NCBI GenBank assembly: GCA_021784765.1
Contig: JAJYHN010000183.1
Coordinates: 1-34,841 of the forward strand
Direction: 5' to 3'
DNA: 34,841 bases
Origin: Actinomycetes bacterium
GTDB lineage: Bacteria; Actinomycetota; UBA4738
In this document: positions 1-7,924 of the stretch, piece after piece
How positions within the stretch are numbered: position 1 is the first letter of the stretch
How the letters are laid out: each line of letters starts with the position of its first letter
Notes under the pieces: generated by a model
The model's database searches: none
What the model saw: the letters and a program-made list of their open reading frames with translations, nothing else
Told to the model about the DNA's origin: nothing
Position numbers and translations under genes: made by a program

Positions 1-817
1 CGTGGAGGTATCCCGCGATCTGCAGCCGCTCGTCCTGCCGCTCCTCGGCCATGCGGTTGGAGAGCGCCCGCATGACCCGCTCGCGATCCTTCAACTCCTT
101 GGACGCCTCCTCCAGCGCCATCGACCGGAAGAACATCTGCCGCGCAAACACCAGCGGTGCCAGGAACAGCACCACCGACCACTCACCAACCTGCACGGAG
201 AACAGCGCGATCCCGAGTCCGATCACGCTGAGGCCGAGGTAGTTGACCAGGAACTGTGGGAGGGCGCCGACACGAAGCTGGGTCAACACGGCCCGGACCG
301 AAATCCTCTGTCCGAGGCTCACGAACACGGCGACGAGAACGGTGTTGACTGTATAGATGACCGCCGTCGCGGCCACGCTGGCCGCGAGGAGCTTGTACCA
401 GGGGGACGCCATCAGGGTGGGAACCGCCCGGGCGACCGCGTGAAAGACTGAACCAGCAGCCAGAACCGAGAACGCGAACTGCGCACGGTTGAAAAGGGCG
501 CTGGTCAAAGACACTTCGCGCCGGACCTCTCGAAGATCCGTTGATCCGAGGAGCGCGACCGTCGCAGCCACCCCAGGCGAGTACAGGATGGCCACTGCTA
601 GCAGGATGGGGGAGCTGACGCTGAGTTCCGTTCCGCGCCAAGTTGGCACGGCGAGGGCGGCGACCACAGCCAGCACAACGGTCCAGTACAAGACGTCCCA
701 CCGAACCAGTTGTTCCGGTCGCGTCACCGCCGTGAAGACCACCAACGCGAGAGACGCGGCGACCACGATGGCGCCGTACATCGCCAGAGCCAACTTCTTG
801 GGCCCGCGTCGGATCAT
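1..817 (-). CDS. Membrane sensor histidine kinase, N-terminal part (cut by window edge)
   Basis: The reading frame starts with ATG at 817 behind a purine-rich GAAGGGAAGGA and stays open to the left edge (272 codons seen). The visible part is a hydrophobic domain with about seven or eight membrane segments. A basic, charged helix follows and ends in EERQDERLQIAGYLH, which matches the start of a HisKA_3-type dimerisation/phosphotransfer region; its last visible residue is the predicted phospho-accepting His. The protein is a paralog of the kinase at 1182-2615: both have an ALFNR(A/S)Q motif in the membrane domain and an EERxDERxxIA..(L/I)H box at the phospho-acceptor. The catalytic ATPase domain should lie to the left of the window. 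The family role is a two-component sensor that phosphorylates a LuxR/NarL-type regulator; the signal is unknown. Confidence 0.8.
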   Translation of the reverse strand, partial: MIRRGPKKLALAMYGAIVVAASLALVVFTAVTRPEQLVRWDVLYWTVVLAVVAALAVPTWRGTELSVSSPILLAVAILYSPGVAATVALLGSTDLREVRREVSLTSALFNRAQFAFSVLAAGSVFHAVARAVPTLMASPWYKLLAASVAATAVIYTVNTVLVAVFVSLGQRISVRAVLTQLRVGALPQFLVNYLGLSVIGLGIALFSVQVGEWSVVLFLAPLVFARQMFFRSMALEEASKELKDRERVMRALSNRMAEERQDERLQIAGYLH

Positions 818-1010
818 TTCCTTCCCTTCGGCTGGGACTCCTGCCCGCTTGATGGTCCCACGGGACCGGACAGTCGAGAAGTAGCCCACGTAGCTGAACT
901 GCCTGTAGTCCATTTGACGTAACCCGTACGGGCCCTTGGTAGGGGGTTCGGCCGATAGGACACTCAACCTACAGACCTAGGCCGCACGATGGGAGCGAGA
1001 AGGAGGGCGG

Positions 1011-1097
1011 ATGCAGGTCATCAGGCGGGTAGGCGTGTCCCTCAGGTCGCTCATGACCATGGCCCTTGCGGGAGGCGTTATGTGGCGCGTCCCGTAG
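1011..1097 (+). CDS. Possible 28-residue small protein
   Basis: An ATG at 1011 follows AAGGAGG with four bases between, one of the best Shine-Dalgarno sequences in the window. It opens 28 codons ending in TAG at 1095-1097. The predicted peptide has a basic start (MQVIRRVGVSLRSL) and a short hydrophobic middle (MTMALAGGVMW), so it could be a small membrane-associated peptide. It lies alone on the plus strand between two minus-strand kinase genes, and a hairpin followed by five T residues stands 42 bases after its stop. A TTGACG at 914-919 is a possible -35 element, but the -10 is poor. No homolog is recognised; ribosome binding site and terminator are the only support. Confidence 0.35.
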   Translation: MQVIRRVGVSLRSLMTMALAGGVMWRVP

Positions 1098-1138
1098 GCG
1101 ACTGGCCGGCGAGTCGGCCCAAGAGTTTACGCAGCGTG

Positions 1139-1174
1139 TGACCATCCCTCGGGGTGGTCATACCTGCTTTTTCG
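1139..1174 (+). terminator. Rho-independent terminator candidate
   Basis: A nine-pair stem (1139-1147 with 1152-1160, one G-T pair, CTCG loop) is followed by CTTTTTC at 1168-1174. The T tract is on the plus strand, so it fits the 28-codon small gene. The same hairpin also sits 22 bases past the stop of the minus-strand kinase but has no T tract in that direction. Confidence 0.45.
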
Positions 1175-1181
1175 GTTCCCA

Positions 1182-2615
1182 TCATGGACTGACGTCCCCA
1201 ACAGGAATTCGGGCAGCCACTATCGTGCCCTTGGGTGTGCTCCCCACGTGCAGCAGGCCGCCGGCTGTCTGCGCCCGCTCGCGCATGATCACGACTCCGA
1301 AGTGTCCTTCCGCTTCCACGGCAGGATCGAATCCCTGGCCGTCGTCCTCCACGCTGAGGCGGAGATGTTCCTCGTCACGGCGAATGCGGAGTGTGATAGT
1401 ACGTGCTTCGGCGTGCCGCACAGCGTTCGTCAGAGCTTCGCGGCATATCTGGTAGGCGGTCAGCTGGACTCCTTGCGGGAGCTCGCCCAGTTCGTCGATC
1501 TCGGTCGCGATCCGGGCTTCAGCGATCAACTGGAGGTCTCCGACGAGCGCTCGTATAGCGACAATCAGGCCATTCGGACCGACGGCAGAGTCGAGAAGAC
1601 CGCGAACGACTTCACGGAGTGCCTCACCGGCTGTGTTGCCCGCTGCCACGAGCATTGGAACGTCGTCGTCCAAGTCGAGAAGTCGTCCACTCGCGAGATC
1701 TTGACGGATCACTTGGGTGAGGACGGTCATGCGGTGCACTGCCTGCTGCAAGTCGTCGTGAATCTTGAAGGCAATCAGGCGACGCTCGTCCCTGCGCTCT
1801 TCCGAGATTGAGGCCTCCAGCTTCTGCAGGGCGAGTGCCTTGGATCTTGCGTCTTCAGCACTGACGAGGCCGGACTCGCTTCTCTGAAGCAGAGCCCTGC
1901 CGACGATCGCTAGGAGCGAGAGTGTCCCAAGCGCCCATAGCCGCAATTCGTCGTATCCGACGGCAAGCAGGAGCCCCAGCAGTCCCCACCCCAGCCAGGT
2001 GGCGACGAAGTCGGGTGTCGTCCCGATGCGAAGACCGCGAAGCACCGAGGCCAAACGGGCCCTCGTCGATGCCGAGTAGGCGGCACTCGCGAGCAAGTAG
2101 TTGCTGAGGGTCACGACTGCGAGGGAAACGAGTGCGGCGATCGCCGTCGTGGTAACCGTTCGAGGCAGTACGGTCCCGGCAGCGGTGGCGGCCAGCATGC
2201 TGCTCAGCGACACCTGGCTGCGGTTGAAGAGCGCAGTGGCGGGACTCACCGCGCCACGCAGCTCACGAGGGTCGAGTCCGCCGATGAAGGTCACGATCCC
2301 TGACACCCCGGCGGGGAACACGACCGCTGTGGCGACGATGATGGGGAGCGCGGGCGCTACGCGGAAGCCGCTTTCGGTGGCGACGTCCAGGAGGTTCAGG
2401 ATGGCGAGGGCGGCGGTCCAGGCGAGGAGCTCGGGCCAGGAGGCGCGGATCGTCGGCCAGTCGTGGACGGCGCTCCAGGTGAGGAGGGCGATGGTCACCA
2501 GGCTGATGCCGAGCGCGAACCCTTCGCCGAGGCGGGCGGGATGATCCTCTCTCACGAGGGGCGTGCGCGGCTGTTCGATGGGCACGCCTGCCAACTCGCC
2601 GATGGCCGGCACCAT
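1182..2615 (-). CDS. Membrane sensor histidine kinase (HisKA_3 / NarL-partner type)
   Basis: The protein has 477 residues. Residues about 33-245 form a domain of roughly eight membrane segments with the motif ALFNRSQ near 128-134. A linker helix leads to the dimerisation box RRLIAFKIHDDLQQ, with the predicted phospho-accepting His286. The HATPase domain shows the N box CREALTNAVRHAEA (391-404, Asn397) and the D/G1 box VEDDGQGFD (422-430), then HFGVVIMRERA. These are the marks of the HPK7 class that phosphorylates NarL/LuxR-type regulators. No response regulator gene is visible beside it. The ATG at 2615 follows AAGGGGGAAG. It is a paralog of the truncated kinase at 1-817. The signal sensed is unknown. 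Confidence 0.9.
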   Translation of the reverse strand: MVPAIGELAGVPIEQPRTPLVREDHPARLGEGFALGISLVTIALLTWSAVHDWPTIRASWPELLAWTAALAILNLLDVATESGFRVAPALPIIVATAVVFPAGVSGIVTFIGGLDPRELRGAVSPATALFNRSQVSLSSMLAATAAGTVLPRTVTTTAIAALVSLAVVTLSNYLLASAAYSASTRARLASVLRGLRIGTTPDFVATWLGWGLLGLLLAVGYDELRLWALGTLSLLAIVGRALLQRSESGLVSAEDARSKALALQKLEASISEERRDERRLIAFKIHDDLQQAVHRMTVLTQVIRQDLASGRLLDLDDDVPMLVAAGNTAGEALREVVRGLLDSAVGPNGLIVAIRALVGDLQLIAEARIATEIDELGELPQGVQLTAYQICREALTNAVRHAEARTITLRIRRDEEHLRLSVEDDGQGFDPAVEAEGHFGVVIMRERAQTAGGLLHVGSTPKGTIVAARIPVGDVSP

Positions 2616-2648
2616 GGCTTCCCCCTTCCCTCACCGGTCGGCGGCGAA

Positions 2649-2678
2649 ATCGTTCCTGGCCGTTGGGATGGCGGTCAA
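2649..2678 (-). promoter_or_regulatory. Promoter candidate for histidine kinase
   Basis: Read on the minus strand, TTGACC (2678-2673) and AACGAT (2654-2649) are separated by 18 bases. The resulting leader of roughly 27 bases would hold the AAGGGGGAAG ribosome site. The -10 has a weak first position. Confidence 0.35.
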
Positions 2679-2772
2679 CGCCCGGAGGTCCCGCCCTGCG
2701 GGTGACCCCGGGCCCTACCCGCCTCCCCGGAGGCTTCTGGCAAGATCGCCAAGAACCGCCCCCTGCCCCCGC

Positions 2773-2789
2773 AAAAGGTCTGGACTTTT
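2773..2789. promoter_or_regulatory. Imperfect operator-like palindrome before the permease
   Basis: AAAAGGTC and GGACTTTT flank a central T and are imperfect inverted repeats. The core GGTCTGGACT differs at two positions from GGTCTAGACC, the core of DasR-type (GntR/HutC) operators. It overlaps the proposed -35 element of the permease promoter. It is weaker than the site at 5376-5387 but could bind the same GntR regulator. Confidence 0.3.
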
Positions 2790-2809
2790 CCCGCGGCCGG
2801 GCGTACCCT
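2781..2809 (+). promoter_or_regulatory. Promoter candidate for APC permease
   Basis: TGGACT (2781-2786) and TACCCT (2804-2809) are separated by exactly 17 bases, giving a predicted leader of about 95 bases before the ATG at 2910. Confidence 0.45.
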
Positions 2810-2909
2810 CCGCCGCAATCGAACGTGGGCGGGTGAGAACGGGCCAGGGCGGCGAGGAGCCGGCGCGATCCCGCCCACCGGCTCGCGCCGCCGACGGAGG
2901 GGGGTCCCG

Positions 2910-4463
2910 ATGGCATCGCACGATCCGAGCCTCGACCGCGACGCGGCCGATCTCGCGAAGTTCGGGTACAAGCAGGAGCTGAAGCGATCGCTCGGCCTGT
3001 TCAGCTCGTTCGCGGTGGCGTTCAGCTACATCTCGCCCTCGACGGGCATCTTCACGCTGTTCTTCCTGGGCATGCTCGCGCTCGGCGGCGTGCTGTTCTG
3101 GACCTGGCCGATCGTCGCGCTCGGCCAGTTCATCGTCGCCCTGAACTTCGCCGAGCTGTCGAGCCACTACCCGGTCGCGGGCTCGGTGTTCACCTGGACG
3201 AAGTACCTGTCCGGCCGAACCTACTCGTGGTTCAGCGGATGGATCTACCTGTTCGCGGGCATCCTCACGGTCAGCGCGGTCGTCGCGACGCTCCCGCTCG
3301 CGCTCGTCCCCGCGCTGCAGGGCCTCGGCTGGCACGGCCTGTCCGGCAGCGTCAACTCGATGCGGATCATCGCGCTCATCACGCTCGTCGTGATCACCGT
3401 GCTGAACATCTACGGGGTGAAGCTCGTCGCCATCATCAACAACACCGGCGTGCTGTTCGAGATCCTCGGCATGGTGGTGTTCGCGGCGGTCCTGATGATC
3501 GCTCACAACCACCAGGGCGCCGGGGTCGTGACACACGCGACGTCGGCTGGCGTCTCGCCGAGCCTGTTCCTCGTCGGGATGGGCATGAGCCTGTTCGTGA
3601 TCTACGGGTTCGACACCGCCTCGACGCTCGCCGAGGAGACGCGGAACCCGCGGCGCGAGGCGCCGCGCGCCGTCCTGATGTCGGTCGGCGGCGCATTCGT
3701 CATCGGCGCGATCTTCCTGCTGGGCGTGCTGATGGCGATCCCCGACTTCGGCGCGGCCGTGAAGGGCGGATTCGGGCCGGCCGCGATCATCGACAGCGTC
3801 GCGCACGGCTGGTTCTCGGACGTCTACCTGCTGATCGTGTCGGCCGCCATCTTCGTCTGCTGCCTGTCGATCATGACCTCGACGGTGCGGCTGGCGTTCG
3901 GGATGGCGCGCGACAACCAGCTGCCGCTGTCTCGGACCCTCTCGCGGGTCAGCCCGACCCTGCACACCCCGATCTGGGCGTGCGTCGCGGTCGCCGTGGT
4001 GGCGGCCATCCCGTTCCTGCAGTTCGCCGGCGCCAGCACGATCGCGATCGCCGCGACCGGCATGATCTACCTCAGCTACTTCCTGGGGAACACCGCGTCC
4101 CTGCGCGCGCGCCTGCGCGGCTGGCCGAAGGTGACGGCGCCCTTCAAGCTCGGCGCCTGGGGCAAGCCCGTGAACGCCCTGGCGCTGCTGTACGGCGGCG
4201 CGATGTTCCTGAACCTGTTCTGGCCGGCCGGGTCCAGCTCGAGCCTGCGGATCTTCACCAACCCGACGGCGAAGCAGACGAACTACGGCACCGGGCAGCT
4301 GGTGAACTTCCACGTCGGGTTCCTGAACAGCATCCCGCTGCTGTGGCTGGTGCTCGGCGCGGTGCTGGTCGTCGGGGCGATCTACTACTACGCGGTCCAG
4401 GCGAAGAAGCCGTGGTCGCCGGTGATCCCTCCGGAGGAGGAGGTCCACGCGGCCGCGGTCTGA
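2910..4463 (+). CDS. APC-superfamily amino acid / amine permease
   Basis: A 517-residue integral membrane protein with about 12 hydrophobic segments. The N-terminus is a charged cytoplasmic stretch ending in GYKQELKRSLGLF, followed at once by FAVAFSYISPSTGIF, the conserved first-helix signature of the APC (AA_permease_2) family. ETRNPRREAPRA near residues 243-254 is the typical loop before the seventh segment. The start ATG follows GGAGGGG. Length and motifs are normal for proton- or sodium-coupled amino acid, polyamine or GABA-type uptake; the substrate cannot be read from sequence. The neighbouring regulator and dehydrogenase suggest an N-methylated amino acid, amine or related compound. 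The next gene (a GntR regulator) begins 57 bases downstream on the same strand. Confidence 0.88.
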   Translation: MASHDPSLDRDAADLAKFGYKQELKRSLGLFSSFAVAFSYISPSTGIFTLFFLGMLALGGVLFWTWPIVALGQFIVALNFAELSSHYPVAGSVFTWTKYLSGRTYSWFSGWIYLFAGILTVSAVVATLPLALVPALQGLGWHGLSGSVNSMRIIALITLVVITVLNIYGVKLVAIINNTGVLFEILGMVVFAAVLMIAHNHQGAGVVTHATSAGVSPSLFLVGMGMSLFVIYGFDTASTLAEETRNPRREAPRAVLMSVGGAFVIGAIFLLGVLMAIPDFGAAVKGGFGPAAIIDSVAHGWFSDVYLLIVSAAIFVCCLSIMTSTVRLAFGMARDNQLPLSRTLSRVSPTLHTPIWACVAVAVVAAIPFLQFAGASTIAIAATGMIYLSYFLGNTASLRARLRGWPKVTAPFKLGAWGKPVNALALLYGGAMFLNLFWPAGSSSSLRIFTNPTAKQTNYGTGQLVNFHVGFLNSIPLLWLVLGAVLVVGAIYYYAVQAKKPWSPVIPPEEEVHAAAV

Positions 4464-4486
4464 GCGGGCGCGACGGGGCGGTCGTC

Positions 4487-4503
4487 GGTCCTTGGTCCTT
4501 GGT
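4487..4503 (+). repeat. Tandem GGTCCTT repeat before gntR
   Basis: Two direct copies of GGTCCTT followed by GGT lie 18-34 bases before the regulator's start. GGTC is also the half-site core of the operator at 5376-5387, so an autoregulatory role is possible but unsupported beyond this. Confidence 0.35.
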
Positions 4504-4520
4504 GGAGGTCCGGTGCGCCG

Positions 4521-5354
4521 ATGCCAATGAGCACGGGAATCCGGCGGGTGGTCCGGAGGAGGCTCGATCCCTCCGGACCACCCGCGTACGCGCAGATCGA
4601 GGGGCGGCTGGCGCAGGCCATCTCGGCCGGGGACCTCGCGGCCGGCGAGCGGCTGCCGCCCGAGCGGGAGCTCGCCCGTCGCCTCGGGGTGAGCCGGATG
4701 ACCCTGCGGCAGGCGCTGGACGATCTGGAGCGGCGCGGGCTGCTGACCCGGGTCGTCGGGCGCCACGGCGGCACGTTCGTCGCCGAGCCGAAGGTCGAGC
4801 GCGACCTCACGGTCCTGGCCGGGCTCTCGCGCCAGCTCCAGGGGCAGGGACGGCTGGCCGGCGCGCGGCTCGTGCGGGCGGAGCCCGGGCCGGCCTCGCC
4901 GCGCGAGGCCGGCGCCCTCGGCCTGCCAGAGGGCGATCCCGTCTTCGAGATCGTCCGCGTCCGCCTCTCCGACGGCCGGCCGCTCGCCCTCGAGCGTTCG
5001 GTGCTGCCCGCCGGGCCGTTCCCCGGACTGCTGGAGCTGCCGCTCGACGGGTCGCTGTACGACCTGATGGAGGGGAAGTACGGTCGGAGGCCGGCGCGCG
5101 CGCTCGAGCGGCTCGAGCCGGTGGCGGCCGGGCCGGAGGAGGCCGAGCTGCTGGAGGTGAAGCCGGGCGCGCCGATGATGCTCGTCGAGCGGACGGCGTT
5201 CGATGACGGCGGGGCGCCGGTCGAGTGGGCGCTCGACGTGTTCCGCGGCGACCGCACGCGCGTGGTCGTCGAGACGCGGTTCGAGGAGCAGGCGGACCGG
5301 CGCCCCCTGCCGCCGGCTCGCGGCGGCGGGCAGGGCCGGCCGCCGCCGACTTGA
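4521..5354 (+). CDS. GntR-family transcriptional regulator, HutC/DasR subfamily
   Basis: A 277-residue regulator. Residues about 14-85 form the winged helix-turn-helix: PPAYAQIEGRLAQAI, then LPPERELARRLGVSRMTLRQ, which is the classic GntR recognition region, then a GHGTFV-like wing. Residues about 95-255 form a UTRA ligand-binding domain (EPGPASPREAGALGLPEGDPV; then PLALERSVLP; then EWALDVFRGDRTRVV). The C-terminal tail is Pro/Gly-rich. UTRA regulators bind small metabolites and release DNA. The gene lies between the permease and the dehydrogenase, and its TGA lies inside the -35 box of the dehydrogenase promoter. A DasR-type palindrome just downstream is its likely operator. The ATG at 4521 is 12 bases after GGAGG; a second ATG at 4527 is also possible. 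Confidence 0.9.
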   Translation: MPMSTGIRRVVRRRLDPSGPPAYAQIEGRLAQAISAGDLAAGERLPPERELARRLGVSRMTLRQALDDLERRGLLTRVVGRHGGTFVAEPKVERDLTVLAGLSRQLQGQGRLAGARLVRAEPGPASPREAGALGLPEGDPVFEIVRVRLSDGRPLALERSVLPAGPFPGLLELPLDGSLYDLMEGKYGRRPARALERLEPVAAGPEEAELLEVKPGAPMMLVERTAFDDGGAPVEWALDVFRGDRTRVVVETRFEEQADRRPLPPARGGGQGRPPPT

Positions 5355-5379
5355 GAAATGGCGCGATGAAGGATATGGT
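5351..5379 (+). promoter_or_regulatory. Promoter of the FAD-GcvT dehydrogenase, leaderless
   Basis: TTGAGA (5351-5356) and TATGGT (5374-5379) are separated by exactly 17 bases. The ATG at 5388 begins eight bases after the -10 box, where transcription should start, and there is no Shine-Dalgarno sequence close to the ATG. The mRNA is therefore predicted to be leaderless. The -35 box includes the TGA of the preceding regulator gene. Confidence 0.65.
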
Positions 5380-5387
5380 CTAGGCCA
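5376..5387. promoter_or_regulatory. DasR-type GntR operator overlapping -10 and start site
   Basis: TGGTCTAGGCCA is a 12-base palindrome with one mismatched pair. It differs by one base from TGGTCTAGACCA, the core of the DasR-responsive element recognised by GntR/HutC-type regulators. It begins in the -10 box and ends at the base before the ATG, so a bound protein would block transcription. The GntR gene ends 21 bases upstream, which makes it the obvious candidate repressor. Confidence 0.6.
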
Positions 5388-7811
5388 ATGAGGAACCGGG
5401 CGCGCGCGGTCGTGATCGGCGGTGGGGTGGGGGGCTGCTCCATCCTGTACTGGCTGACGAAGCTCGGCTGGGACGATGTCGTGCTGGTGGATCGCTCGGA
5501 GCTCACGAGCGGCTCGACCTTTCACTCGGCCGGGCTGGTCGGCCAGCTTCGCGGCTCGCTGTCGCTCACCCGGATGATGATGCGCTCGGTCGACCTGTAC
5601 CGCTCGCTCGAGGCCGAGGTCGGCATGCCAACGGGCTGGCGGGAGGTCGGGTCGCTGCGCCTCGCGTCCTCGCCGGAGCGCATGGAGGAGCTGCAGCGCC
5701 AGGCCGGCTGGGCCAAGACCTTCGGCCTGCCGCTCGAGCTGATCTCGCCCGCGGAGGCGGGGGAGCTCTTCCCCCCGATGTCGCTGGACGGCGTGCTGGG
5801 GGCCGCGTACCTGCCGACCGACGGGTTCATCGACCCGAGCCAGCTCACCTACGCCCTGGCCGAGGCCGCCAAGCGCCGCGGCGCTGAGATTGCCACGAAC
5901 ACGCGGGTCACCGGCATCCGCGTCGAGCGCGGCCGGGCGACCGGGGTGCAGACCGATCGGGGCTTCATCGAGACCGAGGTCGTCGTCGACGCGGGCGGCA
6001 TGTTCGCCGGCGAGATCGCCCGCATGGCGGGGGTCAACGTGCCGATCGTCCCGATGGCGCACGAGTACCTGATCACCCACGCGATGGGGCTGCCGCACGA
6101 CCTGCCGACGATGCGGGACCCCTCGCTGCTCGTCTACTACCGCCCCGAGGTCGGCGGGCTGATCGCGGGCGGCTACGAGCGCGACCCGGCGCCGTGGGGC
6201 CTCGACGGCATCCCCGCGGACTTCAACGGGAAGCTGCTGGCCGAGGACTGGGAGCGGTTCGAGCCGCTGCTCGCGAACGCGATCGTGCGCGTGCCGGACC
6301 TCGAGCAGGCCGAGGTCGTGAAGCTCGTGAACGGGCCGGAGGCGTTCACGCCCGACGGCGAGTTCATCCTGGGCGAGTCGGAGGTCCGGGGGTTCTGGGT
6401 GGCGGCCGGGTTCTGCGCCCACGGGCTCGCGGGGGCGGGCGGCATGGGCCAGCTCATGGCCGAGTGGATCGTCGAGGGCCAGCCGGCGTTCGACGTCTGG
6501 GAGATGGACGTGCGGCGGTTCGGGCAGCAGTACCGGAGCCGCGAGTACGCGCTCGCCCGGACCACCGAGGTCTACTCCACCTACTACGACGTGCGCTACC
6601 CGGGGCACGAGCGGCAGGCCGGGCGGCCGCTGCGCCTGTCACCGACCGCGGCGCGGCTCGCGGAGCTCGGGGCCGCCTTCGGCGAGAAGTCCGGCTGGGA
6701 GCGCGCGAACTGGTTCGAGTCGAACGCCGCCGCCGGAGATCCGGCGCTCCGGCCGCGGGGCTGGGCCGGGCGGATCTGGTCGCCGGCAATCGGCGCGGAG
6801 CACCGCGCCTGCCGCGAGTCGGCGGCGCTGTTCGACGAGACGAGCTTCGGCAAGATAGAGGTCTCGGGACCCGGGGCCGAGGCGTTCCTGCAGCGGGTCT
6901 TCGCGGGCGACCTCGGGCGCGCGCCGGGGACGGTCACCTACGCACAGGCGCTGAACGCGCGCGGGGGCATCGAGAGCGACGTGACCGTGACGCGCCTCGC
7001 CGAGGACCGCTACCTGATCGTGACGGGGACGGCGTTCGCGCGCCACGACCTCTTCTGGCTGCGCTCGCACGCGCCGGAGGACGGGTCGGTGCGCGTGGAG
7101 GACGTGACCTCGGCGTGGGCGTGCCTCGCGCTGTGGGGGCCGCGGGCGCGCGAGATCCTGCAGCCGCTCACCACGGCGGACCTGTCGAACGAGGCGTTCC
7201 CGTACCTTCGCGCGCGCGAGCTGGCGGTCGGGCCGGTGCCGGCGTGGGCGCTGCGCGTCACCTACGTCGGCGAGCTCGGATGGGAGCTGTACTGCCCGAG
7301 CGAGTACGGGCTGCGACTGTGGGACACCGTTTTCCAGGCGGGCCGGCCGCTCGGGCTCGTGCCCGGCGGGTACCGGGCCATCGACTCCATGCGCCTCGAG
7401 AAGGGCTACCGGGCGTGGGGCGCCGAGGTCACCCCCGACACCACGCCCTACCAGGCAGGGGTCGGGTTCGCCGTCCGGCCGGACAAGGGGGTCGACTTCA
7501 TCGGCCGCGAGGCGCTGCTGCGCGCGCGCGACGCCGAGCCGGAGTCGGTGCTCGCCTGCCTGATGCTGGATGATCCGCGGTCGGTCGCCCTGGGGGAGGA
7601 GCCGGTGCGGGTGGACGGCCGGCTCGTGGGGCGGGTCACGAGCGGCGGGTTCGGATACAGCGTCGGGAGCTCGATCGCCTACGCGTACCTGCCGCCGGCC
7701 GGTGCGGTGCCCGGGACGCGCGTGGAGGTCGAGATCTTCGGGACGTGGGTCGGGGGCTCGGTCCAGGTCGAGCCGCTGTTCGACCCGAAGGGCGAGCGGA
7801 TCCGCGCCTGA
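5388..7811 (+). CDS. Sarcosine/dimethylglycine dehydrogenase-like FAD-GcvT protein
   Basis: An 807-residue two-part enzyme. Residues 1 to about 375 are a DAO-type FAD domain with the dinucleotide motif VIGGGVGGCSILYWL near 8-22 and TFHSAGLVGQ at 44-53; His46 lies where related dehydrogenases attach FAD covalently. An FAO_M-type linker follows (YSTYYDVRYPGHERQAGRPL). Residues about 440-800 are GcvT-like, with a folate-binding domain (ACRESAALFDETSFGK; YVGELGWELYCPSEY; GYRAIDSMRLEKGYRAWG) and a C-terminal barrel. Family members oxidatively demethylate N-methyl amino acids and pass the one-carbon unit to tetrahydrofolate. Sarcosine, dimethylglycine or a related compound is likely, but the exact substrate is open. 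It is controlled by the promoter and operator at 5351-5387. Confidence 0.9.
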   Translation: MRNRARAVVIGGGVGGCSILYWLTKLGWDDVVLVDRSELTSGSTFHSAGLVGQLRGSLSLTRMMMRSVDLYRSLEAEVGMPTGWREVGSLRLASSPERMEELQRQAGWAKTFGLPLELISPAEAGELFPPMSLDGVLGAAYLPTDGFIDPSQLTYALAEAAKRRGAEIATNTRVTGIRVERGRATGVQTDRGFIETEVVVDAGGMFAGEIARMAGVNVPIVPMAHEYLITHAMGLPHDLPTMRDPSLLVYYRPEVGGLIAGGYERDPAPWGLDGIPADFNGKLLAEDWERFEPLLANAIVRVPDLEQAEVVKLVNGPEAFTPDGEFILGESEVRGFWVAAGFCAHGLAGAGGMGQLMAEWIVEGQPAFDVWEMDVRRFGQQYRSREYALARTTEVYSTYYDVRYPGHERQAGRPLRLSPTAARLAELGAAFGEKSGWERANWFESNAAAGDPALRPRGWAGRIWSPAIGAEHRACRESAALFDETSFGKIEVSGPGAEAFLQRVFAGDLGRAPGTVTYAQALNARGGIESDVTVTRLAEDRYLIVTGTAFARHDLFWLRSHAPEDGSVRVEDVTSAWACLALWGPRAREILQPLTTADLSNEAFPYLRARELAVGPVPAWALRVTYVGELGWELYCPSEYGLRLWDTVFQAGRPLGLVPGGYRAIDSMRLEKGYRAWGAEVTPDTTPYQAGVGFAVRPDKGVDFIGREALLRARDAEPESVLACLMLDDPRSVALGEEPVRVDGRLVGRVTSGGFGYSVGSSIAYAYLPPAGAVPGTRVEVEIFGTWVGGSVQVEPLFDPKGERIRA

Positions 7812-7879
7812 GCACCATGCCCGTCCGGGCGCGGGTTCGTCCTCGGCCCCTCCGTTCCCGCTCGGGGGGAGATCGGTGA

Positions 7880-7893
7880 TCGGCGTGCGCCGA
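7880..7893. terminator. Weak bidirectional hairpin between convergent genes
   Basis: TCGGC-GTGC-GCCGA forms a five-pair stem in the 113-base gap between the convergent stops at 7811 and 7925. There is no T tract, so a terminator role is only suggested by position. Nothing else is seen in this gap. Confidence 0.25.
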
Positions 7894-7924
7894 CGATCTG
7901 TCCGGCCGTCGCTCGCTGCTCCAC

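Noticed and set aside
5364-5381. Five-codon upstream frame ATG-AAG-GAT-ATG-GTC-TAG before the dehydrogenase
   Set aside because: It lies inside the promoter spacer and -10 box, upstream of the predicted transcription start, so it would not be transcribed.
2715-6608. A 1297-codon open frame on the minus strand
   Set aside because: It is antisense to the permease, regulator and dehydrogenase, all of which have clear family motifs. The frame itself shows only low-complexity Arg/His/Asp-rich sequence.
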